64,000 nt of DNA, from assembly GCA_027922465.2 (NCBI GenBank), contig BQMF02000032.1, positions 682,001 through 746,000 of the forward strand, in the 5' to 3' direction. The translations under genes and the position numbers were made by a program. This document shows, piece by piece, positions 35,411 through 48,600 of this stretch; the stretch's first letter is position 1, and every line of letters starts with the position of its first letter. This DNA is from Turritopsis dohrnii. Lineage: Eukaryota > Cnidaria > Hydrozoa > Anthoathecata > Oceaniidae. The notes below the pieces were generated by a model, which had not been told where the DNA came from, ran no database searches, and saw only the letters and a program-made list of their open reading frames with translations.

Positions 35411-38400
35411 TTAATCGGACGAATCTTTTCCTTGAATGATCCTCCGAATTTTATACGCATCTGTTTTTAAAGATTTGTTCTTTGGGTCGAGTTTAGCAGC
35501 TGATTCGTAGTCGCGCAAAGCTGAAATAGAACCAGTAAACATGTTGTTTCCCAGGGTTGTTATTGACGTATGCGTCATTGGAATTCGATTTAAAAAAAAC
35601 GAGGAAAAGAATGTGACGTAATTTACAAGAAAATTTATTATATCTCAGCAGTTAAAAACCTTTGGTTCTGTAAAACATCTGAAGGAGAGACATGGTCATT
35701 CATGAACCAAGCAACATCACTGCAATTCTCGTCACCAATACAAAAGTATGTCATATATGTTGGACTTGTTAAACAATCTTACCTTCAACATATTCATGCA
35801 AGAAGAAGTAAGCTGCCCCCCGTCTTGCATAAGCACGACAACGTGAAACCAGGTTTTGCTCAACAGGAGGGTTAAACAACTCAAGGGCCTGAAGAAAATG
35901 TTAACGCTAAATAACCATCATGTAGATGTCATAACCATCATGGTTAAACAGGCTCCAAACCATATTTTATTTTTAAAAATTTGGGATCACAACTAGCTAT
36001 TTGTGGACCTGCCATGAAAGATGAGTTTCCCCATCAACACAAATCAAATCAAACAATTTCACAATTCGTTTGAACCCATTAACTCTGTAACACGGACTAT
36101 GTACTGAGAGATATGTATTAGAATATAATGACCCCTTAGAATATTTTCAACCCCCGTGGTTTACGCTTATGACCTAACCCTAACAATAACAAAGAAATCC
36201 TAACAGGGGTCATTATATTCTACTACAGATATCGCTGTATAGTAGACTAGACACAATCAACGTACGCATGTACAGTCTTGTATACATTCTTTGTATTGCT
36301 TCAACACCAGATGACAAGCAGCACGGTTCGAGTACAGCCTGTAGTAACTGCTAAGGAATTTGTCGAAAGAAAATCAGCGATGTAATAGGATGTTCATCTT
36401 ACATCTCTTGACAGAATGGCACCTCATCAAATATAAGGGCTAAACTTTCTCGGTTTTCATGTTTTTGGTCACGAAATGTCAAGACGATTTGAGGCGGCCC
36501 AAAATCTTTTCACGATATTTCCTCATATGAATGTTCCACTTTCCATAGAAAATCGAACGTTTTCACTTTTAAACTGAAAAGTTACACTGGCCACCTCATA
36601 TCACATTTATCGACAATAGTGACTTTTTACCTCACCCAAGTTGAAAAATGAATAATGAAGCGTTTAAAGGGACATGTTAGAGGTGCGAAGGATACATGGG
36701 AATATTTGAGTCCAACACCAACGCTGACGTGTACGCATTAATCGCAGCCACGTGGTTTCCTTTCTTGAAAAAATCACTGAAAAAAAAAAGTACAATGAAA
36801 CAAACAGAATCATAAGATGCACTCATGTGAAACAACTAAACCTTACTTTCCCTTATCTTTCAACCAAATTGGATTCATTTCTTCAACATCAACGGTATCG
36901 CTGGTCTGCTTCTGTGTCTTGTTCATGTTTGCTAGTTTTTCAAGCCACTAGAATGAAGAGTAAACACGTCGTCGTACAAATATCACGACAGAGTAAACAC
37001 GTCGTCGTACAAATATCACGACAGAGGAAACACGAAAGCAACAAGAACGATGACGTGAGAATGGTTCACGATATAATTATAAAACAATGACTCAAAAGGG
37101 AATGAGAATTTAAGGATTTGATCTGTGTTAACAAAACAATGAATTCTGAAAGGAAAAAATATCATCGCACAAAGTATTAAACCAACACTAGATAGTACTA
37201 CCTTTGAAAGTACATAGTACAACTTCAAAACATAGGTTTTCACGTTTTGTACATAAACATAATCTCTTAATGTAATTAACTTTTCCCTAATGGAAAATGT
37301 GAAATAAACCACTGCAACATGTTCACAGTGACAAAAACGACGGAAACCGAACCCTTACCACTTCTTCTTCGGGCAACTTTGATTCTCTAGCTGGTGTTGG
37401 TAATATTCTATTGGTAAACGCAACTTTGATATTCCCAACAGTTCGTGGTGCAGGCATCTCTTCATTTTTATCGGATTTATCGGGTTTTTGCTCTACAAAA
37501 CGGAATAAAAAGATGAAAAAGTCAGGGTTCTTTGAAAAGTTACCTTCCAGTCACTAATTAATCTTGTTCCATAAGAACAAGATGAAACCTCAAAACTTGT
37601 ACATAAAACCTGTTCCAGTCCGAAACGTTTGGAGATCATACATGAACTATGCAAAATTTAATTCTTAAAACCTCTAATCGGAGAGACATATCCGTGAATA
37701 GCAATATTCAGCGCATGCGCAAGCGCACTTTCATTTTCGAAGCCAAATCACGGCAACCTACCGTGTTCTTTGAAATCGGCCGTCTTATTTGATATTTCTT
37801 TTAAGTCTTCTTTCTTTGGCACTTTCACAGATTCCTTTCTTTTCCAATCTGCTATGTCTTCACAAATTTCCCTCTCCTCTTTCCTCCTGGATTCCTCAAC
37901 GAATTTTCTTTGCTCAGCATCTAACTGTACACCAAAAATTTAGTCATACAATTATTACATTGCATTAATGTCGAACAGTATTGGTGATAAAACCCGACTA
38001 ATATCACACGCCAGCACTTTTTATTTCGCGTCACGAAAATTTAACGCCAATAACTGTCGTCATGAAACCGACTGATAAGGTAGTTATAGCAACCCACCTT
38101 ATTTTACAGAAGGAACCGGGATCTATTTACCCTCATTTGCTCTTTGACGGCCAGTTTTCTTTGACGATCTTTTTCTGCATTTCGTTCTTTTGTCTTCAAC
38201 TGTTTCTTTTTCTGGTGATATTCCAACATTTCTGCACGGAGTTTGGTCATAAACGCTTTGTCTTGCTGTTTACTGCAACAAATAAACCAATGAATCATAC
38301 ATTCACTACTTTACGGGGAGAAACTTTCGCGGGGAGAAAGTTTTGCGAGGAAAAAAAAAAACATTTTAGGGATTTACTTTCGCGAATGAGTGACTAAATC

Positions 38401-39223
38401 TATTTGGCGTAAAATAATCATTCGCGTTCAACTGGAAAAGTGAATTTCGCGTGGGATTAACTTTCGCGATTTTCGATTTTAGTGCAATTTTTTTCTCTAA
38501 ACAATTTGAAATTTTGACAAATAAGACAGAGATTTATTGATTTAGACTGTATTGCCGAAAGAAAAACACGTGAAAGTGGGTTTCTGTTTTTTTCTTCAAT
38601 TTAACTTTCGCGAATCGGCTTCCTAGGCCATTTCGCGTGGGATAAACTTTCGCGAATCCGCATGTCAGTCCTTTTCGCGGGAACTTACTTTCGCGAAAAT
38701 GACCAAAAAACGCGAAAACGTGAAACTTTCTCTCCGTAAAGTAACAACGAACCACTATTATTCAACGTCAAATCAGCATCGTTTTCAAGTTCAATGCTAA
38801 CAGAGGCTTTGCAATATTCCAGAATTGTCTACTGGCTATGGTAGTCACTGATTACTAGCAACAAGATACCTCGAGTGTTCTTGATACCACAAGCCATTCT
38901 CTTTCTTCAGCAAGTTGAATACCACCTGGCCATTGGAAATAGTTGCTTTCGATTTTTCTTCATCAATTTCAGCGTACAATGCCAACTCATAAAAATATGG
39001 GGGGAAACTAACCTAAAACAGAGGAAAGTATGTTCAAATCATTCATGACATCATGAGAAGTCATGTTGTTTCATTAGGTAAATGTTCGTAATGACTGTAC
39101 CTTCAAATAAGATTTCGTTGAAAATATGTCAACATTTTTCGTAGCAGCTCCTTTCAGAGGAACCTTGAGGATGATCAGCTGCTCGGTTTCAGACCATTCG
39201 ATATTCTTCACCTCAATCGGCAT
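35411..39223 (-). CDS. DNAAF4: DNAAF4 / DYX1C1, axonemal dynein assembly factor
   Basis: Ten exons in one frame: 39223-39101, 39012-38870, 38272-38131, 37924-37762, 37492-37359, 36947-36847, 36776-36696, 36338-36266, 35888-35783 and 35520-35411; 391 residues (about 420 in vertebrates). Residues about 3-88 form a p23-like CS domain (MPIEVKNIEWSETEQLIILK, SFPPYFYELALYAEIDEE). A charged coiled-coil region rich in K/E/R follows. MPAPRTVGNIKVAFTNRILP marks the family. Residues about 262-391 form three TPR repeats (LKDKGNDFFKKGNHVAAINA, LYSNRAACHLVLKQYKECIQ, VSRCRARA-type to FFLHEYVEALRDYESAAKLD), ending RRIIQGKDSSD. It is a cytoplasmic HSP90 co-chaperone needed to preassemble ciliary dynein arms, so motile cilia are implied. 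Intron 2 contains a MITE. Confidence 0.95.
36959..37024. repeat. 33-bp tandem duplication in DNAAF4 intron 5
   Basis: Two perfect copies of AGTAAACACGTCGTCGTACA plus AATATCACGACAG, just upstream (in gene direction) of exon 6. Confidence 0.85.
37711..37722. promoter_or_regulatory. Perfect NRF-1-type palindrome
   Basis: GCGCATGCGC, the core of the NRF-1 site, in intron 4 of DNAAF4 in an otherwise AT-rich setting. Function unproven. Confidence 0.3.
38309..38741. mobile_element. MITE, CTTTACGGRGAGAAA termini, TA target
   Basis: Left CTTTACGGGGAGAAACTTTC and right (reverse complement) CTTTACGGAGAGAAAGTTTC, with TA on each side (38307-38308, 38742-38743). ACTTTCGCGAA and TTTCGCG(T/G)GG recur throughout, in both orientations. 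In DNAAF4 intron 2, close to exon 3. No protein. Confidence 0.85.
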
Positions 39224-39663
39224 TCTGTTGACATTGGTATGCAAACCACCAAATTGTTCATAGCTCTGAATATGTCATTAGTTAGCAAAGAAAATTAGTA
39301 GCTGGCTTCACAAGCTACATTAACCATCATACATTCATTCTAGTCTCACGCCAACCCACAGAACGTTCTCGGAAAGACCATAATAAGTGAGTTACAAATA
39401 TGATGGCATTTCATAGCGCTCTTGATATTAGAAAAAAACACTACACCACGCATCCTATTGTCTCATTATCTTATTATCAATCTTTAACAATAGGCCCAAT
39501 ATTTTTCTGGAATGCTCTAAGTCAATAAAAACAAAAAAGCAAACAAAACCAAACAAAAACTGAGGTTCTATTAACTCCAGTGTAGTTGACAACTGAGAAC
39601 AAAAATTGCCAGTGTACAAAAGCTTTTAAAATAATATATTATACAATATGAAAAGGTAAAATG

Positions 39664-42600
39664 TTATTTTGCCATGCAACGAGCTCTTAAAAGAAGATTT
39701 GCAGCAGAATCTTGTCCATGTTTGCTCGTTAAGTCACATAACATAAGAGCTGTATCTCTACCAACAGTTGTAGGAAGCTGAGGTAATAATCTATTAACCT
39801 GAAAAAAAATTCAGCGTAGATTTTAGATTTTACACTATCCTTATAACATTACAAATCAAAACAATGAAAAAATCGTTCAAATGAGTTCCCTTACAATCTC
39901 CTCGTCAATTTGAATTGATGGATTAACATTTTCCGTTGCTTGAGCAATTTGAGTCAGCAAACTCATAACGAACAAAGTGACTGCATTTTCTTCATGAGTG
40001 GATAGCATCAAGGCAATTTCCTTCAGAAAACAACCTGAAGAGATATTATTGCTACATTATAAAAGATAAATGAAAGATCTTATAAAAAAGAACTGTCACA
40101 GAATAAATTTGACAAATTAATGCTGAATCTGCACTATTTTGCAATGCTCGTGAATGTGAAATTTAACACTAACATCATCTGTAATACAAAAAGTAGAATT
40201 CAACTTTTCATCCAGCAAAGAGGAACGTTTACTTATTTCGTTCATTCTATGCGTCTGTCGTTGCAAAATCTATCAAACGAATGCTGGAAGGGAGTTTCAG
40301 AACTCTAAGCACGAAATCTGTTAGACATCAAGTCTGTGTTCACACATACCAAATGCTTTCACCAGTCTTTCTTTTGCAGTCAGCAGGGTATTGGACACTT
40401 TTGCCATTTTTGCCGGTCTAAATAAAATTTTATTGGCTAAAAAAATCTGCATTTTGGCAATAAAGAAATTTTATAGCTACAGTTTCTCCAACATAAGAAA
40501 GACATCGTTCAACCAATTTGTAGCTTTAACCAGTTCACTTATCCGTCATATTTCACTGGTTCACACGATTCAAGTCTTGGATTGGAAGCAATAGGAGTAA
40601 GCTCTTCTCGTCTACCGTGAACTAGGGCAATAGCATTGGATTGATAGCACTATCAATAGAGCAATTGCTCGGCAAGCAAGAGGTTGTGGGTTTAATTCAC
40701 ACTTGATACATCACCTTTACGATGATTGGAAAGAACATTGTGCATACTGATTACTACACAATAATATACTTTTTATCCTCATTAATTATAATTACTTAAT
40801 GTTCAATCATAACTTGAAATTGACTGTAAATCATCAGTTCCAAGAAAAACATACCGTGGGTTTTCATCATCAAATGAATATAAAACAATCGCTGTGGAGA
40901 AAGCTTTACTTAAACACTTGCAAAGACTGAATCCCTATGAAAGAGAAACAACATCCTTCAAAATGTTTTCATGAAAGAAATCTGTTCATAGAAGATAGCA
41001 CAACTAGTACCTGTGGATCTGCAAATAATTTTGGTGAGGAATACAGATAAGTTTTTAAGGTATTTCCAAAAATCTCTTCCATGACTTCAATAGGTTTCAC
41101 AAGAAGGAAGCATGTACATACTGTCTCTAAATAAATGCAAGATCAAAAGTTTCAATGCACCTAGGAAAACAAGCAGATTCGTTTACTTTATAAATTACCA
41201 TCATCATTATACCCGGTATAATATCTGTTTTCCATGCTTTCCTAGGAGAATGGAATCAAACGACTTCCTTACCAATCCTTAATACTATTTCCTTTCTGAC
41301 TGTTCTCTTAAATCCTTCCTCACTATGTCACTCCAAGTCTTCCAAGGCCAACCTCTTCTTAAACTCCCATCAACTACAATAAGCATGATCTTTGATTCTT
41401 GCAATATGACAAAACCTATGTTGTATAAAGTTCTGATAAGCTATTTAGTTGCAACTTCCTTCTCATATCAAAAAAGTATGATCCATCACTTAACCTAACC
41501 CCACATCTACTTAATCACCCTTCCAACATTTCTTTCAAATCATCCAATTTCTTCTTGGTTGCTAGTATCAACTCACTAAGCTTATTCAAAACCTGCAAGT
41601 GATTCACAATTCTTCTGAACAATTTGACTTTCCGTAGATAAAGCTTCCCATACAGACGAACAAAGGGCAATCCTCACTTGAAACAAAAGTCACCACTAAC
41701 ACTCCCATTAATTCTGATTTGTCTCTGTAAACTTTCTAATCTGTTTATGTTTACTTCTATCAGTACTAAACCAGAAGTTTACGTTGAACCAATATTGTAA
41801 TTAATTTTTTTCTCTCACTTGTTTCTACTCAAATTCAACATCAATAACACCATCAACTTTCAGCCCCTCCATTTTTTTTTTTTTTTTTTTAATCAGTCGC
41901 TCAATACAAGGTTTAAAACCACTAATGTGTACTGAGGTACAAGGAGGAAAGGTGACGATGAACATTACATTTAAAGTGTTGAAGATTATAAGGAGAAGGA
42001 AAAACAGACTGGGGTAAAGAATTCCAAAGAGTGGAAGAGCGAGGAATGAAACTTTGTTGGTAAAAATGTTTTGATGATTTTGGGATGCTGACAGTGTGAT
42101 CATGGCAATTAGATGAATATCTTGTTTCGCTTGAAAGTTTTTAATGCAGGGATGAGAGAAGAGAGCTCAGTTGAACATTTTCCGTAAAAGTAAAATTTTC
42201 CGTAAGAGGCAAAGAGACGCCACAGATCTGCGATGGGAGAGTGCGTCAAGTTTACTTGCAAGTTCATCACCAATAGCATTACAGATTCTTTTCTGGATAC
42301 GATTTAAAAGATTTAGAGAATCAGAGGGTGCACCACCCCAGATATGGCAACAATACTCAATACAAGGTCGAATAGTAGATTTATGGAGGTAAAGAATGGC
42401 ATCAGGGCTCAGGTATGCTCTTGCACGAAGAAGGGAGCCCACCTTCATCGAGGCTGACTTAGCTATTGCCTCAATATATGAGTGCCAGAAGAAATCCTGT
42501 TAAAAAGTGATGCCGAGGAGACGAAAGGAGTTGTTTTCTTCCAACTGGGTGGCATTCATGGAAACTGACGGTAAAAAGGGATCTCTAGTATGATTTACAG

Positions 42601-45600
42601 ATAGAAGTTTGGTTTTTGTAGAATAGAATGTGACCAGCCATTTCTCTCCCCACTCAACTATAGATTGCAGATCAAACTCAATTTCGCCTGCCATTTCTAC
42701 CTGGCTGAACAAATCTGATTTTGGAATACAGGAATAGATAGTTGAATTATCAGCATAGATGGCAAGCTTGGAAATAATGTCATCAGGCAGATCATTGATG
42801 AAAAGAAAAAGGGTTGGCCCAAGGACAGAACCTTGGGGAACTCCTACACTGATAGAAGTTGTCGATGATGATTGCCTGTCTAAAACAACCTTAAGCCTAC
42901 GATTACCAAGGAAGGAACGAATGATCTCATAAAGGGGACCCTTAACTCCATATGCAGCAAGCTTTTTCGAAAGACCAGTATGCCAGACTATCAAATGCCT
43001 TGGTTATATCAAGAGCAACAGCTCTTGCCTCCCCAGATTTATCTAATGCAGTGTAGATTTTATCAGTTATCACTGTAAGGAGGTCAGCAGTTAAGCGTTG
43101 GGAGCGAAAGCTATATTGAGAATCTGAGAAGAGATTATTAGATTCAAGGTGATTAACAAGAGCATTATTGATAAAGGCCTCAAAAATTTTACTCATCACT
43201 GGTAGGAGACTAATTGGTCTGTAATTTCGTGGATTAGATCGATTACCAAAATTTTTAAAGACTGAAATTACAGAGGCAAACTTCCAAGATGAAGGAAAGC
43301 AAGATTCAGCTATGCACTCGTTTTACATAGATGAGAAAGTACAGGAGATCATTCAGGTGCACACTTTTGAAACAGGATGATAGGAATTCCATCAGGGCCA
43401 GTAGCCTTAGAAGCATCAAGATTTGAAATGATGGAAGATATTTTAGCTGGTGTGATAAAGCAGCTATCCAGTACTTTATTTATATTTAGTGCAGTCTCAA
43501 ATGTAAATCTGCGCGATTGTTCTGTTCAAAATAAGTGTTCTACATTTTCAGAAAGCTTATAGACTAAAAAGAAAAATAAGCATGGTTTCCAATTTTTTAT
43601 TTGGCATGTGTACATTTTACAGACCAGAATATAACAAACCCTAAAAGGGTGAACAAAATTTCATCAAACTTTGCAGAATTGTTGGATATGTTAATATTAA
43701 TCACCTGTTCAAGTTTCATTAGAAAACAGTAACAGTTATCGGCCTGGTCTGTAAATTATTGATGTGGAATATTTTCAGTCTTTAAGCGTAGATATTCACA
43801 TATGATATTTTTTTAATTAAAACACTAGCACTGCATTATCATCATCATTAAAGCCCAGAAGCGTTTCTTTATACTAAGATAGAAACCTCACTAAACATTG
43901 GGCTTGGTCTTTACATTGTACCATGTCTCCCGTAGTGAAAACCTTGTTAACTTTCTTTCTGACTTAAATCTTGGTGCCAATTACCAAATGATAGTACACA
44001 TTACGAAAAGAATTGTGCAAGCTGTTCTCGTGAAGAAAGATGAAAACAACAGAGTTTTTATACCCTCAACTTTAAAAGAAGATCAACCAATCTATTTCAC
44101 TATTGACAACGTAGACTTTAAGATTGATAGCCCTGATGGTAAAGGACAACTTCATGGGACTGGAACTTTAGTTTATCAAAAAAACATTAACAGGCAACAG
44201 GTATGTGAGCCAAATATGCTAGTTCTGTGAATAATTCGTATTAGTAATAAATGTCTTTTTATCCATTTAGACAAGACCACTACAAACTCAAGGCCGACTG
44301 AAAGGGGGAAAGTTGAAATTAGAAAGGGAGATCTATAAATGTTATGATCCATCAAAGAAGAAAACAACTGGGAATTAACAAAACTATCTTCGCTTTATGG
44401 AAAACAACATTAAAGTGAACATGGATGACATTGCTTGGCATATTGAAAACTTCATCACCGTCTTTGAGTGTCAAAGTACCAACATGGGCAGCTTATAGTT
44501 CCCTCATGGTATCCGCGGCTGTCACTACTTCTGTTTCCATGTTGCCTATCAATGGAAGTCCTAGAATATGGGATGATCTATACACTGCGATGAAAGAAAC
44601 TGAGAAAATCAAGAAGCACATTTACAAAGATGGCAAAATCGTGATTTCATTCGATTTACAATTCTACATCAAAGCCATTATGCTTCAACAAATGCCCAAC
44701 ATTCAAAGCAGTTTCATATTCAGAATGAGGGAGCTACAAGTCATCTTCTGTGCTTTGAAAGTCATTGTGTGGTCTAAAGTGGTCTAGATCAACCTTAGAT
44801 GAAGCAGGTACATACGTTCTTTATCAAACTTACGTTGTCGGAGATTATATTTTACTCTGACCTTAACGTTTCGAAATTTGAATTAAGCGTTCCTCTTGCA
44901 CAAATGTGTAGTACACTGAGCATAAACAGACTGCTGAAAGAGTAATTATAGTGAACAAGTTTATTAAATAATGCATATTTTTAATACAACCTTTAATTCC
45001 AGGTATTTACGGAACCACAATGATACGCCAAGTAAAAGAAGGAAAGCACGTGTACAAAACCGGAGGCCCACTTTTCACTTTATCTTTCACTTTATGAATT
45101 GTAAGTATACAATGCTGTAATGACACAACTTCCTCCTGCGTCTGAGACAATTATAGAGCTAACCAATTGTGGATGTACAACGAGATATTACACAAACAGA
45201 TGCAAGTGCAAGAGGAATGGTGGTCGGAAAAGTGTACGGAATGTGCAAGTAAAAGGATTGTAAGAACTCGAATTCTGGAGATATGATAAACACAAACGAT
45301 CACATCATAGAAAAAAGCGATGAGGAGGAGACCTAATTTGATTGTTGACAATGTATCGTGGATAATTAGATTTTCTTTCATTGACACAGTGTGTTTATCA
45401 GTAGCTGTAATACAGTGTGTCTGGAAAAAGGTATATTGTAACATTAAATGTCACAATATGTTACTTATGATGTCTGTATAATGTCTTTTTTCCCAAATAT
45501 CACTCTTTTTGATCTTCGTTTTTGTCATTAATCCAAGCATTTCAGAAATGAATAATCTACAGACCAGATCAAAAGTCTTCACTTGTAGATTATTTGTGTC

Positions 45601-48600
45601 GTTGATTTTCACAATATATGTTCAATTTTCTACTTAAATAAGTATGCACATTTTAAGGACCAAAGTCAAAAACTTTGCTCTGGTTTACAAATTAAAGTCA
45701 CAATGGTTTGTAACCTTTCAAACAAATTTGATCACTTTAGAAGGATGGAGTTCCATTCCAATAGCTCAATGTACACGAAACTTTCACATGATTTCTTTTA
45801 ATGTATCAAACATTTTCTCAAAATGTCACTTAAATCTACTGAAGCAAACAGATTTTACAGACCAAAATCTAAAAATATGTTCTAGTCTGCAAATTATCAT
45901 TGTGACGTTACCACGGTCTGAAACTTTGCAAGCAAATTAAATTTGAAGTCAATTTTACAAGAATAAATTAAACAAGAATAAAGTTTTCACATTTTCTCTT
46001 TATTTTTTACGTACTGGACAATGGGACAATTGACAACAGTTGACAATTTAAGGACCAGCCCATAACGCATGTTCAGAATATCGCAATTTAAAAGAAACCA
46101 CCACAGATGATTTCCCTTAATAACCTTAACAATCTTGCAATTTTTCAACAAACATTTGCTGAAGTGAACGAATTTTACAGACTAAAACCGAAAAACATGT
46201 TCTGGTCTATAAATTACCATTGTGATGTCACGAAACCTTGGAACTCCGCAGAAATATTTCACACTTTCAGGGCAATATGTGAAAAGAATTTTATTGAAAT
46301 ATCTGTCATAGGCTTTTGAATTATGACGATTTTTCTGTTTTTTGGGTCTGTTATATTCTGGTCTGCAAAATGTACATTTGCTCCCTAAAAAATTGGAAAC
46401 CATGCTTGTTCTACTCCTTAATCGATAAACTTTCCAAAAATGTATAACACTTGTTTCGAACAAAAAAATCGCACAGAACTGTTTTTTGACAATTCAGACC
46501 GCACTAATTGTCACTTGTTATCCAAACTAACTTATATTGATTACTGAGTACCTGCTATCATACAAGATTGTCCTTACCATTTTATTTCCTATACACAACA
46601 CATCTTAATTCATCTGACATAACTAGCTCTGAATCTTCCTACATTCAAACTACATAATCTAAAACTTAAATCGTTGTCTGATAAAATTGTTTGACTGGCC
46701 TCATTGTGTGCACAGAGCTCCAGTCTAGTTATAGCTTGTATCTTTTCCTGTCATTATAACTGTAATATGGCAAACTCTTTTTCAGTGTGGATCCCTTCTT
46801 ACAGGGCTACCTTGATAACAAAATTTTATTACCATAATGATTGGCCTCCTCTTCTTTTCCGCTTTCTAGAATCAACTAAAGAATAACTTGCTAGCATTAA
46901 AACAGTTGCTCCAGTGCAAGTTTTGTAAGTTGATGATAACTGATGCATAATATAACCAGATTTCATAGGCACTAACTGAAACAACAAAATTTTGTGAACA
47001 GTGATACCTTGATAACAAAATCTGCAAACGAAGGAATTCCCATGGTTGTGTACAACTCGTTTACTTTGGCTATCAGGTTTCGGTTGATGATCGGATTTAT
47101 ATCAGAAACTAACTATAAAAGGTAACACCAACTACTCTCCACATACTCATTTACCCATACATTTTGTTGCATCAATAAATAAATAAATAAATAAGAACAT
47201 CTTAAGCATTACTTTGAGGCTCACAAACACAACATGAAAAATTCAAAATGGTCGGCATCACAAAAAGTTTTCAAACACTTAAAGTATAAATGAAAATAAT
47301 GATAGTAACAAAAGAACTAAATGATCTTAAATTAACAATCCTTCATGTTGAACAACCAACATGCTCTGACAACTAGAGATAAGCTGGCTGTTATTTCATG
47401 CACTGCAATCTAATCATGATATTTCATCATCTTACCTCTGTTAACTTCCCAAAATCAGTGTGAGCATGCTCCGTGACAACTATAGAAATAAAGAATATAC
47501 ACAAACATCATATTTCATCGATTTATAGCTGATTCAATTAGACTAAAAAAGAACAGAAGCATATAAAAAATGATTATATCACCAATCTAACCTATTTTAG
47601 ATTTACTGTTGGCTGCCAACAAATCTGCTTCCAAGGGTAAAGAATATTTGTGCAATATTGGTGTCCATATTGCAGCCCTGTAAACAGAACAAATTATTTT
47701 TCAACTACTTTGGAAATGGTAATCAGTGGTTGAATAGGAAGAAACTGAAATACGCCTTTTTAAGAAATAAACATCAGATAAATATTGACAGCCTCAATTA
47801 TGCTTAATATTATTGGAAATTTTATTATTGGACGTTTTCCACATTCTTATTTTTTTACATTCTTATTTTTATTTTTATATTTATACTCATACAGGCATTT
47901 TGTATGTAGTTATTTTAAAGCGATTTAAAAAAAAAATACTAAAATGCATTTGCGTGTAAATCTTATTTAACCATACTGTCTAAACAGGTCCAACTGTCTG
48001 AGACAGTCAAAAGTTGGTTCGGGCCACCAAAATTTTATAAAATCAGTGTTGTGGTGGCCCGACTGGACAGGCGAAAAAATAAATATACAAATTGTAAAAA
48101 TGATTTAAGAAATTCCATTACGAGAAATTTGAAAAAAAAAAACAAGATAAATACTACGACACTCCACCATGTCTTAAACAACCGATGAGAAACATTGATT
48201 TCATGTGTTTTATTATCAACTATGATGGAGAACTTTTTATTACAAGCTTTGCAGGTGTCTTCTTAATAACGTTATATTCATTTGATTACAAAAGATTTCT
48301 TTTTAACAATGAAATTGGTTTTAACTACACCAGTCAAGGTCATTATCTAACTAGGCACGTTGAACTAATAAATAGAAGCAGAAAAATAAGTGTGTCTGGT
48401 TCTTCTATATAAAATTCCATGATTTTATAACAGTTATTATTTCAAAAATTACTTTTCTACAAGGTTGCTTGCATTAGGTACGAACGCTCAGAACCAATGA
48501 CCAATTGCACAAATGCTCGAAACCCACGACCAATTGCGTGAACAGCTAAAACCAACGCCCGAAACAGATGGAAACTTACGCGAAATTATGACCCAAAAAC

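Noticed and set aside
48185..48412. + strand frame of 75 codons
   Set aside because: AT-rich, in an intron of the opposite strand, with no splice context or recognisable motif.
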